Shown here piece by piece: positions 1 to 9,922 of a stretch of 64,000 bases of DNA. A model generated the notes under the pieces. It saw only the letters and a program-made list of their open reading frames with translations. It made no database searches and was not told the DNA's origin. The position numbers were made by a program, and so were the translations under genes. Origin of the DNA: Pirellulales bacterium (lineage in GTDB: Bacteria; Planctomycetota; Planctomycetia; Pirellulales; JAEUIK01); NCBI GenBank assembly GCA_019636335.1, contig JAHBXR010000010.1, positions 62,001 to 126,000 of the forward strand, in the 5' to 3' direction. Each line of letters opens with the position of its first letter. Position 1 is the stretch's first letter.

Positions 1-1
1 T

Positions 2-1117
2 CAATGGACTCCCGAGGGCGAAGCCCAGCCGGGCACGGACGAAACGGTCGCCCTGTTGGAACGCGTGCTCGAGCTGTCGCCCCACCATCCGCTGGCCTTG
101 CACCTGTATATCCACGCGGTCGAGGCGTCCCCCTCGCCCGAGCGTGCGGCCGACGTGGCCAATCGTCTGCGCACGGTCGCGCCCGGGCTGGGCCACCTGG
201 TCCATATGCCGTCGCACATCGACGTGCGGCTCGGCAACTGGGACCTGGCCGTCACGTCGAACCAGCGGGCCATCGAGGCCGACCGCCACTACCGCCGGCT
301 CGCCGGCAAGCAGGGCTTCTACCACGTCTACATGGCGCACAATCATCACATGCTCGCCTTTGCCGCCACGATGCGCGGTCAGAGCAAACTGGCCCTCTCC
401 GCCATCCAGGAAATGGCCGACGGCATTCCACCGGAATGGGTCGCCGAGAGCCCGTTGATCGCCGACGGTTTCCTGGCCATGCCGGTGGAACTGATGATCC
501 GTTTCGGTCGCTGGGATGAAGTGCTCGCCGCGCCCGAGCCGGCCGAAAACCTGCCCCTGTCGCGGGCGCTCTACCACGCGTCGCGCGGCGTGGCTCGCGC
601 GGCCCGCGGAGAAACCGAGTTGGCCCGCGCCGAGCAGCAGGCCTTTCTCGCCGCGCAGCAGAAGATTCCGGCCGAGTCGACCATCGGCAACAATCTTGGC
701 ACGCACGTCGCCTCGATCGCCCAGCACCTGCTCGCCGGCGAGATCCTCTACCGCGAAGGAAACGTCGAAGAGGGACTTGCCGAGTTGCGCGAGGCCATCG
801 AACTCGAGGATCAACTGCGCTACGACGAGCCCCCGAGTTGGATTCACCCGGTGCGCCACGCCCTGGGGGCGACCCTGCTCAAGGAAGGTCGCGCGGCCGA
901 GGCCGAAGCAGTTTATCGCGCCGACCTGAAGCGCTACCCCGACAATGGCTGGGCCCTCTTCGGACTGGCGCAAAGCCTGAGCGAACAAGGCCAGCACGAA
1001 GAAGCAGCCGAGATCGACGTGCGCTTTCGCGCCACCTGGATCGACGCCGACGTCGAGATCACCTCCTCCTGCTTCTGCCAGCCAAGCCTCGCGCGGCCGA
1101 AACCGGCGGCCAGGTAA
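2..1117 (+). CDS. TPR-repeat protein, 5' end cut off by window
   Basis: This frame is open from the first complete codon of the window to a TAA at 1115-1117, so the true start lies upstream. The last ~370 residues are rich in helix-turn-helix pairs typical of tetratricopeptide repeats, for example the stretches around nt 56-180, 560-660 and 880-1010, with the usual alternation of small residues and Ala/Leu/Tyr positions. A His-rich segment near nt 310-360 (YMAHNHH) stands out. TPR proteins scaffold protein-protein contacts, but no catalytic domain is visible and the N-terminus, which might carry a signal peptide, is missing. It is convergent with the minus-strand transporter operon, about 110 bp away. 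The function beyond a TPR scaffold is unknown. Confidence 0.8.
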   Translation, partial: QWTPEGEAQPGTDETVALLERVLELSPHHPLALHLYIHAVEASPSPERAADVANRLRTVAPGLGHLVHMPSHIDVRLGNWDLAVTSNQRAIEADRHYRRLAGKQGFYHVYMAHNHHMLAFAATMRGQSKLALSAIQEMADGIPPEWVAESPLIADGFLAMPVELMIRFGRWDEVLAAPEPAENLPLSRALYHASRGVARAARGETELARAEQQAFLAAQQKIPAESTIGNNLGTHVASIAQHLLAGEILYREGNVEEGLAELREAIELEDQLRYDEPPSWIHPVRHALGATLLKEGRAAEAEAVYRADLKRYPDNGWALFGLAQSLSEQGQHEEAAEIDVRFRATWIDADVEITSSCFCQPSLARPKPAAR

Positions 1118-1224
1118 TCGCGGGCTGTTTTCGCGCATACCGGCCACGACACGGGCTGCCATGCCCGTTTCGCAAGCGGGGTCATGAGCGAGACTCAACC
1201 AAGCGACCAGGCCACAGGGCTCTT

Positions 1225-1473
1225 CTACTTCGGCAGGCGCCGTTGCGCCGCCGTGGCGCGATCGATGAACTGCCGCATGGCCGGCAATTCGGAATAGAAC
1301 TTCGCGCTGGGATCGATCCCCGCGCGCTCGTTGTACTCGATGTAGGCGCGCACGCTCGGCACGTTGCCGAGCGTCGGCAGCACGACCAACCAAACCAGTG
1401 CCGCCAACGCCACCACTCCAGCAAACGAGGTGACGCGGCGTGCTCGGCTATTGCCCCAGGGCGCTGGCGGCAT
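1225..1473 (-). CDS. Small membrane protein downstream of the sulfate exporter
   Basis: An 82-residue protein whose ATG overlaps the last 26 bases of the transporter gene, in another frame, suggesting translational coupling. It has one clear membrane segment (residues ~16-36, [17 protein letters not shown] within it), preceded by a basic stretch (RARR) and followed by a charged soluble tail, so the N-terminus is probably cytoplasmic. I do not recognise the family. Its place as last gene of the sulfatase-transporter operon suggests a transporter accessory or small membrane-anchored partner, which is inference from position only. A chance ORF is possible, but the single hydrophobic segment and operon position argue for a real gene. 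Confidence 0.55.
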   Translation of the reverse strand: MPPAPWGNSRARRVTSFAGVVALAALVWLVVLPTLGNVPSVRAYIEYNERAGIDPSAKFYSELPAMRQFIDRATAAQRRLPK

Positions 1474-2980
1474 CGGGAAAGACCTTTTCGAACATAAGCC
1501 ACGCCATGAACAGCGTGAGAATCAGATTCAAGGTCTGCCCGCAGACATAAAGAATCAGCGGCTTGCCGCCGACCAGAAACTTGCTCAACTCGCGGAAGCT
1601 CGTTTCCAGGCCGATGCTCACGAACGCCAGACAGAAGAACCAGTTGCGAAACGTCTTTGAGGTGCTCGTCGCCGCCTCGGCGATGGCATCCCCCTCGACG
1701 CCACTGTTGCCCACGAAAGTAAACACAATCGAGGCCGCCACGAATCCCAGAATGAACTTCGGAAAGCGGTACCAAATCTCGAACAGGCTGGGCCGCGTTC
1801 CATCGGCATCGCGTTCGACACGCGTCACCCAGTAGACCGAGACGCCAAAGGCGATCGCCCCAATCAGAATGTTCTGAATCATTTTGACCGTGGCCGCCAC
1901 CGCCAGCGCGGACTCGCCGAGCATCCCTCCCGCCGCCGCCACGGCGCCGGTCGAATCGATCGTCCCGCCGATCCACGCTCCGCCCAGCACGGGACCGATC
2001 CCCATCCGCACGATCACCGCCGGCATGATGACCATCATCGCCACGGTAAACACCAGCGACAGGCCTATCGCCAGCGACAGTTCCTCCTTCTTCGCACGGC
2101 AGGCCGCCGCCGTGGCAATGGCGGCCGACACGCCGCAGACCGACATATCGGCGCTGATCACCATGTTCAACGACCGCGAGGGAATCCGCAGCACGTGTTG
2201 CCCGAACAGATAGGTGGAAATCAACACGACCGGCGTGACGCCCCAGGCGATGAAGACGCCGGGCAGGCCCAGCGTCAGCAGGCGATGAAAAAGGATCTCG
2301 GCCCCCAGCAGGACGAGCCCCGTCTTGATGTAGAACTCCGTCCGCAGGGCAGGTAGCAGGAAACGTGGCGTGCCGAGCGTATTGCTGATGACCAGCCCCA
2401 CCACGAGCGCCCACAGCGCGTACTCGAGGTTGTAGTGCTTGACGACCTTCTGTCCAGCCAGCACATACGCGCCGACCGCCAGCAGAAACACGCACGCAAA
2501 CGCCAGCGGAAAGCCGCGCGCCGGCGTCCCCATGCCCGCGACGCCACCCCCAAAGAGCACGAGCGACACGACGAACACGGCGAGCAACCCCGGCAGCAGG
2601 CTCGTGCCCCCTTTGCCGACAAAGGCATCGAGCGGATTGTCGTCCCACGACGACAGGTTCGCGAACCACCGATCGAACGGGTTCGTGGCCATCTGTTGGT
2701 TCAAACGCGACACGTCGTGGCGCAAAGCCTTCACTTCTTCGGCCTCGGCGGCCGGATCACGTTCAAGCGTTTCGAGGCGATCTTGCAACCGCGCGAAATC
2801 GGCCAGACGCTGCGGCTGATCCGCCGGACGCGCCAGCCACACGGCCGCGAGCGCCGCCAGCAGAACGATCCAACCCAACCAGATCGACCAGAGATCTTCC
2901 GTCGCCAGCAGCGCGGGCCAATACTTCTTCGCAGCCCCTGCTGTCGAGCCGATTTCGCCTGATTCGGACGGAACGTCCAT
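1448..2980 (-). CDS. Putative sulfate exporter family transporter (YeiH/UPF0324)
   Basis: A 510-residue integral membrane protein of the YeiH/UPF0324 (Cons_hypoth698) family, which is annotated as putative sulfate exporters. An N-terminal segment carries one membrane helix (residues ~35-50) and a charged coiled-coil-like stretch (~55-95) that ordinary family members of 330-350 residues lack. The C-terminal ~400 residues hold about ten hydrophobic segments. Family-typical motifs include the [11 protein letters not shown] stretch, [14 protein letters not shown] and the C-terminal [13 protein letters not shown] segment. The gene starts 15 bp after the sulfatase stop on the same strand, so the two are almost certainly cotranscribed. 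The context suggests that it removes sulfate freed by the sulfatase. Substrate and direction are inferred, not shown. Confidence 0.85.
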   Translation of the reverse strand: MDVPSESGEIGSTAGAAKKYWPALLATEDLWSIWLGWIVLLAALAAVWLARPADQPQRLADFARLQDRLETLERDPAAEAEEVKALRHDVSRLNQQMATNPFDRWFANLSSWDDNPLDAFVGKGGTSLLPGLLAVFVVSLVLFGGGVAGMGTPARGFPLAFACVFLLAVGAYVLAGQKVVKHYNLEYALWALVVGLVISNTLGTPRFLLPALRTEFYIKTGLVLLGAEILFHRLLTLGLPGVFIAWGVTPVVLISTYLFGQHVLRIPSRSLNMVISADMSVCGVSAAIATAAACRAKKEELSLAIGLSLVFTVAMMVIMPAVIVRMGIGPVLGGAWIGGTIDSTGAVAAAGGMLGESALAVAATVKMIQNILIGAIAFGVSVYWVTRVERDADGTRPSLFEIWYRFPKFILGFVAASIVFTFVGNSGVEGDAIAEAATSTSKTFRNWFFCLAFVSIGLETSFRELSKFLVGGKPLILYVCGQTLNLILTLFMAWLMFEKVFPDAASALGQ

Positions 2981-2995
2981 GTTCGTTTTCCACTC

Positions 2996-4864
2996 CTACG
3001 GTACGAGGCGCAAGACGATGCGCCGCAAGTCCATCACCGCCACGCCAGGCTTCGACCGCGGCCGTACGGCCAGCGTCTGCTTGCCGGCAGCCAGCTCCAC
3101 CGTGCCGATCTCGCGCTGGATCATGTGTTGAAAATGGCCCGTTTCCTGCACGGTGAAGGGGAGCGTCTTGCCCCCTACTTCGACGTTCACCACCGCTCCA
3201 CCGCTGCCGGCGCCGCAACCTTGCTGCACCTCGACTTCATAGACGCCTGCCGCGGGAACATCGAATTCCCAGTCGGCCCAATCGTCGACATTCGTCCAAT
3301 AGCCCAACACGTTCTTGTTCGGCTGCGGTTCGTAGCGCATCGTCTTGGCATGCACGCGAGCATCGGCGGCCCGCAGCCGGATATCTCCCTGCGATGGCGT
3401 GACACTGGCCTTGCGACCTTTGACGGCGGCGTTCATGGCGGCGCGCCATTCCTTCCACGCCGGTTCGGTTTCGGCGGCCGTTGCCTCGGCAACCAGCTTC
3501 GAGGGATCTTGCTCGATATAGAGCCGTCGATGCAGGGCCGCATCGAAGTCCGGATTGGGCATCGGCATCTGCGCGCCGACACTGGCCCGCCAAGCACGCA
3601 GCTTGCCCAGCAACGCTTCGGCACGCGCGGGCTCCGCCGAGGCGAGATTCTTCGCCTCTCCCACGTCCCCCGCCAGATCGTACAACTCGACGCTGCCATC
3701 CTCGAACTGCTCGACGAGCTTCCAATCGCCCTGGCGAATCGCGCCCGCGGGCCGGCCCCCTTGATTCGTGTAGTTTGGAAAATGCCAGTACAGCGTGCGT
3801 TCAGGCATCGTCTCGCCCCGCAGCAGGGGCAGGATGCTCACCCCATCGAGTGGTCCGACTTCCGCCGCCACGTCCCCTCCCGCCGCTTCGAGCAGCGTCG
3901 GCACGAGGTCGCTCAACACGACGGGGGTCTCGCAGACGCTCTCCGGTTTGACGACCCCCGGCCAGCGCACCAGCAAGGGCTCGCGCAGCCCTCCTTCGTA
4001 CAAGTATCCCTTGCCCGCCCGATACGGACGGCTGTACGTGGCCGGCGTGCCGGGAAACTCGAGCACGTGGAGCCCACCGTTGTCGCTCGTGAAAATGAAG
4101 ATGGTCTGCTCGGTCAGGCCGAGCTCGTCGACCTTCTTCATGAGTCGCCCAACGGTGGCGTCGAGCGTTTCGACCATCGCCGCGTAGACGGGATGGAACG
4201 CATCCCGATTCTTTTCGATCAGTTCCGGCGCCGCCGCCAGCGGAATGTGCGGACAATGATGCGGCACGTAGCAGAAGAAGGGCTCGTCGCGGTGGTCCGC
4301 GATGAACTGTTCGGCCGCCGCGGTGATGGCGTATTCCGATTTGCCCCCCGTGGCGAGCGTCGCCTCCGAGGCGGCCTTTGGTTCAACCGCCACGTCGAAA
4401 CCCTGCTCGAGCGGCCCGAAGCCGGGCCCGCCAAGGTGCCACTTGCCGAAGAGCCCCGTCGCATACCCACGCCGCTGGAGCAATTCGGCCAGGGTTACTT
4501 CCTCGAGGGGCAACTGTCCCTCGATGCGCGGCTGCAGCAGCCGTTGCGAGAGGGCATCGGCCCGCCCCGGCAGAAAATTCGTCAAATGCAGCCGCGCCGG
4601 GCACTTGCCGCTCATCAGCGCCGCGCGTGACGGCGAGCAAATCGACTGCGCCGTGTAGGCGCACGTGAAGCGCATTCCCTCGTTCGCCAACTGGTCGAGA
4701 TGGGGAGTGCGATGGTCGTTACGCCCGTAACAGCCCAGATCGGTACCGCCGAGATCGTCGGCAAGCACCAGGACAATGTTGGGATGGGAAACCGGGGCGG
4801 CCGCCATCGGTGCCACCGCCCCTCCCGTCGCGACGAGCAGCACAATCGCCTGAATCACTTTCAT
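2996..4864 (-). CDS. Secreted arylsulfatase with C-terminal beta-sandwich domain
   Basis: A 622-residue sulfatase of the alkaline-phosphatase superfamily. It hydrolyses sulfate esters, probably on sulfated polysaccharides. The ATG at 4862-4864 puts a hydrophobic signal peptide first (residues 1-23); a longer frame upstream adds a basic stretch unlike a signal. The metal-binding Asp pair (LADDLGG, ~35) and the formylglycine motif C76-S-P-S-R are intact. Cys76 therefore needs a formylglycine-generating enzyme encoded elsewhere. The catalytic domain runs to ~450. After a charged linker, residues ~490-622 form a predicted beta-sandwich (WADWEFDVPAAGVYEVEV region) resembling CBM6/CBM35 carbohydrate-binding modules. 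The gene leads an operon with the sulfate exporter. Planctomycetes typically carry many such sulfatases for algal glycans. The exact substrate cannot be read from the sequence. Confidence 0.93.
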   Translation of the reverse strand: MKVIQAIVLLVATGGAVAPMAAAPVSHPNIVLVLADDLGGTDLGCYGRNDHRTPHLDQLANEGMRFTCAYTAQSICSPSRAALMSGKCPARLHLTNFLPGRADALSQRLLQPRIEGQLPLEEVTLAELLQRRGYATGLFGKWHLGGPGFGPLEQGFDVAVEPKAASEATLATGGKSEYAITAAAEQFIADHRDEPFFCYVPHHCPHIPLAAAPELIEKNRDAFHPVYAAMVETLDATVGRLMKKVDELGLTEQTIFIFTSDNGGLHVLEFPGTPATYSRPYRAGKGYLYEGGLREPLLVRWPGVVKPESVCETPVVLSDLVPTLLEAAGGDVAAEVGPLDGVSILPLLRGETMPERTLYWHFPNYTNQGGRPAGAIRQGDWKLVEQFEDGSVELYDLAGDVGEAKNLASAEPARAEALLGKLRAWRASVGAQMPMPNPDFDAALHRRLYIEQDPSKLVAEATAAETEPAWKEWRAAMNAAVKGRKASVTPSQGDIRLRAADARVHAKTMRYEPQPNKNVLGYWTNVDDWADWEFDVPAAGVYEVEVQQGCGAGSGGAVVNVEVGGKTLPFTVQETGHFQHMIQREIGTVELAAGKQTLAVRPRSKPGVAVMDLRRIVLRLVP

Positions 4865-5101
4865 AGTGGTACGAGGATGCCACGAAGGCCGACGGGGGAC
4901 AATAGGCCTCGCCAACGAAGGGCCGAGCTCGCCGCTACCGACGGGGCGAACCTTGCCGCTCGAAACTGGTTCTTGTCCTGAAACGGGCTCTTGTCTAAGG
5001 CGGCGCGAAAATGCGCCCGGGGCTTTCGCCTGCCGCCCGTCCCTCTAGAATGAGGCTCGCATGCGGTCGCCCCAGGCTTTCGCATTCCCCATCCGCCACC
5101 A

Positions 5102-5174
<73 letters not shown>

Positions 5175-5498
5175 TTTTTTTCTCGTACCAATTCGCTGCG
5201 GTGCCCCTCTGCCGGCGTAACCAACGCTCTGGCAAGGAGTTATCCGACCACAACCCTGCCGCGGCGCTTTGACGGCTCGCCGGTTGCCTACCTATACTGG
5301 CAATGGTCGGAATCCGAGCAGCCGCAAGGGGGGATGCACGGGCGAAACACGCGAGACCGGCCTTTTCTCCTCTCCGGTCTCTTTTCGCACGCATGAGCCA
5401 GTTCGCTCACCCCTTCAAGCCACTTCGCACCCGAGCGGCCCGTTGGCGCCGCGCGTCCCGATCCCGTTGGTGTTCGCCTCCTTGAAGTTCGGCAGCGC
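5175..5498 (+). other. Intergenic region with the GT-cluster promoter
   Basis: Apart from the T-run following tRNA-Lys and the promoter at 5269-5298, I see no gene here. Short frames on both strands have no recognisable features, and the minus-strand frame that covers the tRNA is simply its antisense translation. If the promoter is right, about 195 nt of 5' leader precede the first glycosyltransferase. I saw no convincing terminator hairpin or riboswitch in that leader. Confidence 0.5.
5269..5298 (+). promoter_or_regulatory. Sigma70-like promoter of the GT cluster
   Basis: TTGACG (5269-5274) and TATACT (5293-5298) are separated by 18 bp, each one base from the consensus -35 and -10 hexamers. 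AT-rich hexamers like these stand out in this GC-rich DNA. Transcription would begin near 5305 and read into the GT4 gene at 5499. Confidence 0.5.
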
Positions 5499-6683
5499 AT
5501 GAAGATTCTCTACGTTTGCCTGAGCTACGTGCCTGCCTGCGGTGCGCCGGCCGAGCTGCGCTATCTGGCGTCGATCCTGGCACAAAAGGGGCACGAGGTC
5601 TCGGTCTACACCACCACCTTCTTCAGCTACGACCAGAACCTCTTCCCGCAGACCGAGGTGCAAAATCTCGACGGAGTGAAAGTACACTATTTTCGTCGCG
5701 GCTGGTCGTCGCGGACCTTCGTACTCTCGCCCGAGTTGAACGAAACGCTACGGCGCGAGATCGGCAACTTCGACGTCGTCCACCTCTACGGCTTCCGTTC
5801 GCTGCAAACGACGGCCGCCGCGCGCATCGCCCGTAAGGCCGGTGTCCCCTATGTCATCACTGGCCGAGGTTCGCTGACGTACGAGCAGGGCAACCGCCGT
5901 TACAAGCGTCTCTACGACGCCGTCTTGGGACGCTCGATTCTGCACCACGCCACGAAGTGCCTGCCGTTCAACGAATTCGAGAAGAAACAATTCGTGGCGC
6001 TGGGCGTTGCTGACGAGCGCATCGAGACGATCCCGCTCGGCATCGACCCCACATCCTTCGCCGACCTGCCCGAGCGCGGCGCCTTTCGCGCCCAGCATGG
6101 ACTGGGCGATCGCCCCATGGCCCTGTTTCTCGGCCGCTTCCACCCCATCAAGGGACTCGACCTGCTCGTACCGGCGGTGGCACGCGCCGTGCGAGAGCTG
6201 CCCGAGTTGTGCGTCTGCCTGGCAGGCAGCGACGACGGCGTCCAACGCGAGATCGAAGCACAGGTCGCGCGGCATGGTCTTGCCGACAACATTCGTTTTG
6301 TCGGACACCTGCGCGACCGCGATAAGCTACAAGCCCTGGTCGATTCCGACCTGCTCGTGCTGCCGAGCCGCTACGACCTTTTCCCGAACGTCCTGTGCGA
6401 GGCCTGGGCCTGCCGGCGGCCGGTGGTCGTGTGCGAAGGGTGCGGCATTGCCGACCTGGTGCGCGACCGGCAACTAGGTCTCGTGGCCCGATTCGACGAG
6501 GCCGATCTCGCCGAGAAGCTGCTCGCGGCGGCCCGGGACCCCGACTGGCGCCAGACCACGGGGGAGCTTGCTTACCAGTTCGTCACGACACAGCTCGACT
6601 CGCGCGAGATCGCCGAGCGCCACGAGCGACTGTATGCCTCGATCGTCGAGCGTCGCATGCCGGCTCACGCGATAGCTCCCTAG
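5499..6683 (+). CDS. Glycosyltransferase family 4
   Basis: A 394-residue GT-B fold glycosyltransferase of the GT4 family, which transfers a sugar from a nucleotide-sugar donor to a growing glycan. The N-terminal acceptor domain begins KILYVCLSYVPACGAPAELR, with the small-residue loop common in GT4. The second domain opens with ALFLGRFHPIKGLDLL (~209-224). It contains the donor-binding E-x7-E type segment near the FPNVLCEAWACRRPVVV stretch (~295-312). No signal peptide or membrane segment is present, so it acts at the cytoplasmic face. It leads a cluster with an Asn synthetase and another GT4, a combination typical of exopolysaccharide or capsule loci. Donor and acceptor are unknown. Confidence 0.9.
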   Translation: MKILYVCLSYVPACGAPAELRYLASILAQKGHEVSVYTTTFFSYDQNLFPQTEVQNLDGVKVHYFRRGWSSRTFVLSPELNETLRREIGNFDVVHLYGFRSLQTTAAARIARKAGVPYVITGRGSLTYEQGNRRYKRLYDAVLGRSILHHATKCLPFNEFEKKQFVALGVADERIETIPLGIDPTSFADLPERGAFRAQHGLGDRPMALFLGRFHPIKGLDLLVPAVARAVRELPELCVCLAGSDDGVQREIEAQVARHGLADNIRFVGHLRDRDKLQALVDSDLLVLPSRYDLFPNVLCEAWACRRPVVVCEGCGIADLVRDRQLGLVARFDEADLAEKLLAAARDPDWRQTTGELAYQFVTTQLDSREIAERHERLYASIVERRMPAHAIAP

Positions 6684-6774
6684 GATAGAATGAAGAAAGC
6701 GCCAGAGATGGTGCGGGCAACCGGAACGGCCGGCCCCGCGGATGGCGTCAGTTTTTTTCGAGCGGATCTGATTT

Positions 6775-8721
6775 ATGTGTGGAATTGCCGGCGCGGTGAA
6801 TTGGGGCGATCTCCAAACCCTCGCCCTGATGACCGACATTCAATCCCACCGCGGTCCCGACGACCGCGGCTTGTGGGAAACGCGCACGCGCGACGGCAAT
6901 TGGGTGGGGCTCGGGTCGCGGCGACTGTCGATTCTCGACTTGTCCCCCGCCGGCCACATGCCCATGAGCACGCCGGACGGCTCGATCACGATCGTCTACA
7001 ACGGCGAGGTCTACAACTATCCACAGTTGCGCTCCGAGCTCGAAGCGGCGGGCTACGTCTTCCGTTCGAACAGCGATACCGAGGCGGTGCTTTATCTTTA
7101 TCAGCACGAGGGCCCCGAATCGGTCCGCAAGCTGAACGGCATGTTCGCCCTGGCCATCTGGGACGACCGCTCGCAGCAGTTGTTTCTCGCCCGCGATCAT
7201 TTCGGCATCAAACCGCTCTACTACTGCCAGCAGAATGAACGCCTGGCGTTCGCCTCCGAGGCCAAGGCAATCCTGCAACTGCCCGGCGCGCCGCGGCGGA
7301 TGAATCTTGCGGCCCTGCACCAGTACCTGTCGTTTCTGTGGGTACCCGATCCGCTGACGATGTTCGACGGCGTGGTCAAGCTACCGGCCGGCCATTACGC
7401 GATCTACAAGGACGGCCGACTCCAGCTCACCCAATACTGGGACATGGAGTTCCCGCCCGACGGCGAACGGTACGCCGGCACCGAAGACGATCTTGCCATG
7501 GAGCTGCGCGAGCGTTTCACCCAGGCCGTGCATAGCCAGATGCGCAGCGACGTCCCCCTGGGCGCCTTTCTGAGCGCCGGCATGGACTCGAGCAGCATCG
7601 TCGCCGTGATGCAGTCGAAGAGCAATCAACCGGTCCGCACTTTCACGACGTCGTTTCCCGAGCGTTTCCGCGTCGGCAGCAACTTCGACGACGACTCGGT
7701 CGCGCGGCGTACGGCCGAGCGTTTCGGCTGCCAGCACACGCAGATCGAGATCCAACCCGACGTGGCCAGCCTGCTGCCGAAGCTGATCTGGCACATGGAC
7801 GAGCCTGTCGCCGACCCGGCGATCCTCGTCTGTTACCTGGTGAATCGCGAAGCGCGACGCGACGTCACCGTGCTTTTGTCGGGCGTGGGGGGAGACGAGG
7901 TATTCGCCGGTTATCGCAAGTACGTGGCCCATTACATGGCGCGGCGTTATCGCTCGCTGCCGGCCTCGGTGCGCCAGTACGTCGTCGAGCCGGCCATTGA
8001 TGCCCTGCCCAGCTTCCGTGGAACGCAGTTGCGCCGCTACGTGCGTCTGGCGAAAAAGATGGCCCGCAGCGGTTCTTTGCCACCGAAGGATCGCTTCATC
8101 ATGGACGGCGTGTACATGACCGAAGATCTCAAAGAGGAGCTGTATAACGACCGCATGCGGGCCCTGTTGGGGGACTTCGATCCACGGCGCCGCCACCTGG
8201 GGCACTTTGCCAAGGTGGGACATGCCGACTTCCTGAACCAGATGCTGTACCTCGATCTCAAGGTCTTCATGGTGACCTTGAATCTGACCTACAACGACAA
8301 GATGAGCATGGCCAACTCGGTCGAGGTGCGCGTGCCATTCCTCGATCGCGAGCTGACCGAATGGGTCGCCTGGAACGTGCCGCCGGCGGCCAAGCTGCAC
8401 GGCCGGACCACCAAATACCTGTTGCGCAAGGCCATGGGGGACGTGCTGCCCCAGGAGATTTTCCGCCAGCGCAAGGTAGGCTTTGGCGCGCCGGTCGATC
8501 ATTGGCTGCCCAACGAATTGCGCGAGATGGTCGGCGATCTGCTGAGCGAAGAAGTCGTGCGGAGCCGAGGATTATTCCAGCCGGCCGCCGTGCGGCGCCT
8601 CGTCCAAGAACATCAGGCCGGTCGCCAGGATTGGGCCTTCCAGATCTGGCAGCTCCTGACGCTCGAGCTATGGATGCGCAATTTCATGGATGCACCGGCC
8701 CCCCTGGCGGCCGCAGGATAA
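6775..8721 (+). CDS. asnB: Asparagine synthase (glutamine-hydrolysing)
   Basis: A 648-residue class-II glutamine amidotransferase/asparagine synthetase. The ATG at 6775 places Cys2 (MCGIAGA) as the N-terminal nucleophile once Met is removed, which fixes the start. The glutaminase domain covers ~1-190 (FNGEVYNY-type segment YNGEVYNYPQLR near 78). The synthetase domain contains the PP-loop SAGMDSS (267-273; family SGGxDSS) and the later GVGGDEVFAGY (~370). Enzymes of this type convert aspartate to asparagine, but copies inside polysaccharide clusters often amidate uronic acids or other cell-surface substrates. The flanking GT4 genes make that second role plausible here. Spacing of 91 bp upstream and 64 bp downstream fits one operon. 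Confidence 0.92.
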   Translation: MCGIAGAVNWGDLQTLALMTDIQSHRGPDDRGLWETRTRDGNWVGLGSRRLSILDLSPAGHMPMSTPDGSITIVYNGEVYNYPQLRSELEAAGYVFRSNSDTEAVLYLYQHEGPESVRKLNGMFALAIWDDRSQQLFLARDHFGIKPLYYCQQNERLAFASEAKAILQLPGAPRRMNLAALHQYLSFLWVPDPLTMFDGVVKLPAGHYAIYKDGRLQLTQYWDMEFPPDGERYAGTEDDLAMELRERFTQAVHSQMRSDVPLGAFLSAGMDSSSIVAVMQSKSNQPVRTFTTSFPERFRVGSNFDDDSVARRTAERFGCQHTQIEIQPDVASLLPKLIWHMDEPVADPAILVCYLVNREARRDVTVLLSGVGGDEVFAGYRKYVAHYMARRYRSLPASVRQYVVEPAIDALPSFRGTQLRRYVRLAKKMARSGSLPPKDRFIMDGVYMTEDLKEELYNDRMRALLGDFDPRRRHLGHFAKVGHADFLNQMLYLDLKVFMVTLNLTYNDKMSMANSVEVRVPFLDRELTEWVAWNVPPAAKLHGRTTKYLLRKAMGDVLPQEIFRQRKVGFGAPVDHWLPNELREMVGDLLSEEVVRSRGLFQPAAVRRLVQEHQAGRQDWAFQIWQLLTLELWMRNFMDAPAPLAAAG

Positions 8722-8785
8722 CGCCACTTCGACGCATCGCCTTTGATCCCCCTTACCAGACCGTCACGACTCGCCACGATTACCG

Positions 8786-9907
8786 ATGACTACGCATCTC
8801 TGCATCAACGCCATGCCGATCAAGCCGGGAGGAGGCCTCACGGTGTTGCTCGGGCTGATCGAGGCCTGGCGCACGATCGGCAGCAAGCTGCATATCACCG
8901 TCGTGGCGAGCGAGAAAGATACGCTCAACGCCGTGGCCGACACGAAGTGCGCCGATCGCGTCGAGGCCATCAACGTGGCCGGCGCACGCAAGCAGTTCCT
9001 CTGGGAAAATTCGCTCTTCGGCGCGCAACTGGCCGCCTTCAAGCCAGACGTGTTGATGACGAACAACTACTACGTCCACAACGTGTCGTTCCCGCAGATC
9101 GTGCATCACCAGGATCTCTGGCGCTTCGTCACGCCGGGCCAGGTCGGCGTCACGCGTTCCGTGCCGGGCGAAATGGTGCGGAAATGGGCCGCCAACAAGG
9201 CCCTCCGCTCGGCCGCGGCCAACGTCTTCGTCTCCGAGTACATCCGCCGCGAGGCCGAGCGGGTATTTCCCGATTCCGCCCCGCGCAACCACGTGATCTA
9301 CAACGGGCTCTCCGAGCAGGCCTTGCGCCGCGCCGAAGAGATCGACCAGCGTTACACCGGCGAGCCGCGTTTGATGGCCATCCAAAGCGCCAACCGTCAC
9401 AAAGACACCCCCACCTTGCTCCGCACGCTGGCGTTTCTCGTCTACAAAGCGCCCGAAGTGAATTGGCGACTCGACGTCGCCGGCGGACACGGGCGCGGCA
9501 GTTGGGAACCCTTCCAACAATTGGCGGTCGAACTGGGCATCGACGATCGCGTCACTTGGCGCGGTTACTGCTCGCAGGACCAACTCGACGAGTTGCTGCG
9601 GCGGTCGTTGTGTCTCGTCTTCACGAGCATTCTCGAAAGCTTCGGCCTGCCCCCGCTCGAGGCGATGGCCCGCCGTTGCCCCACGATTGCCGCCAAAACC
9701 ACCGCCATTCCCGAGATCGTCGGCGAGGCGGGCATCCTGGTCGAGCCGCGCAATCCCGATCAGTTTGCCGATGCCGTGCTCGAGCTCTATCACAGCCCCC
9801 GCCTGCGCGACGAATACGTGCAACGGGGGCGCGAGCGCATCCGGCGGTTCAACTGGAATGAGAGCGCCGCGAAGTTCGCCGAGATCTTCGAGCGGTATGC
9901 GGCGTAA
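8786..9907 (+). CDS. Glycosyltransferase family 4
   Basis: A 373-residue GT4-type glycosyltransferase. The N-terminal domain starts with LCINAMPIKPGGGLTVLLGL, in which the GGG loop lies close to the nucleotide-sugar site. The C-terminal Rossmann domain includes the donor-binding region SILESFGLPPLEAMARRCPT (~277-296), with the two Glu of the E-x7-E motif. The last ~20 residues (YVQRGRERIRRFNWNESAAK) are the usual GT4 C-terminal helix (SWxxxA type). No signal peptide or membrane helix is seen. It ends 15 bp from the convergent methyltransferase gene. It works with the upstream GT4 and asparagine synthetase in the same glycan pathway by context. The sugar specificity is not readable. Confidence 0.9.
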   Translation: MTTHLCINAMPIKPGGGLTVLLGLIEAWRTIGSKLHITVVASEKDTLNAVADTKCADRVEAINVAGARKQFLWENSLFGAQLAAFKPDVLMTNNYYVHNVSFPQIVHHQDLWRFVTPGQVGVTRSVPGEMVRKWAANKALRSAAANVFVSEYIRREAERVFPDSAPRNHVIYNGLSEQALRRAEEIDQRYTGEPRLMAIQSANRHKDTPTLLRTLAFLVYKAPEVNWRLDVAGGHGRGSWEPFQQLAVELGIDDRVTWRGYCSQDQLDELLRRSLCLVFTSILESFGLPPLEAMARRCPTIAAKTTAIPEIVGEAGILVEPRNPDQFADAVLELYHSPRLRDEYVQRGRERIRRFNWNESAAKFAEIFERYAA

Positions 9908-9922
9908 GTCCCCCACCTGCCC

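Noticed and set aside
1182-2669. 495-residue minus-strand frame inside the sulfate exporter gene
   Set aside because: It overlaps the exporter on the same strand in another frame and is Arg/Gly-rich without hydrophobic segments; the exporter frame has clear family motifs.
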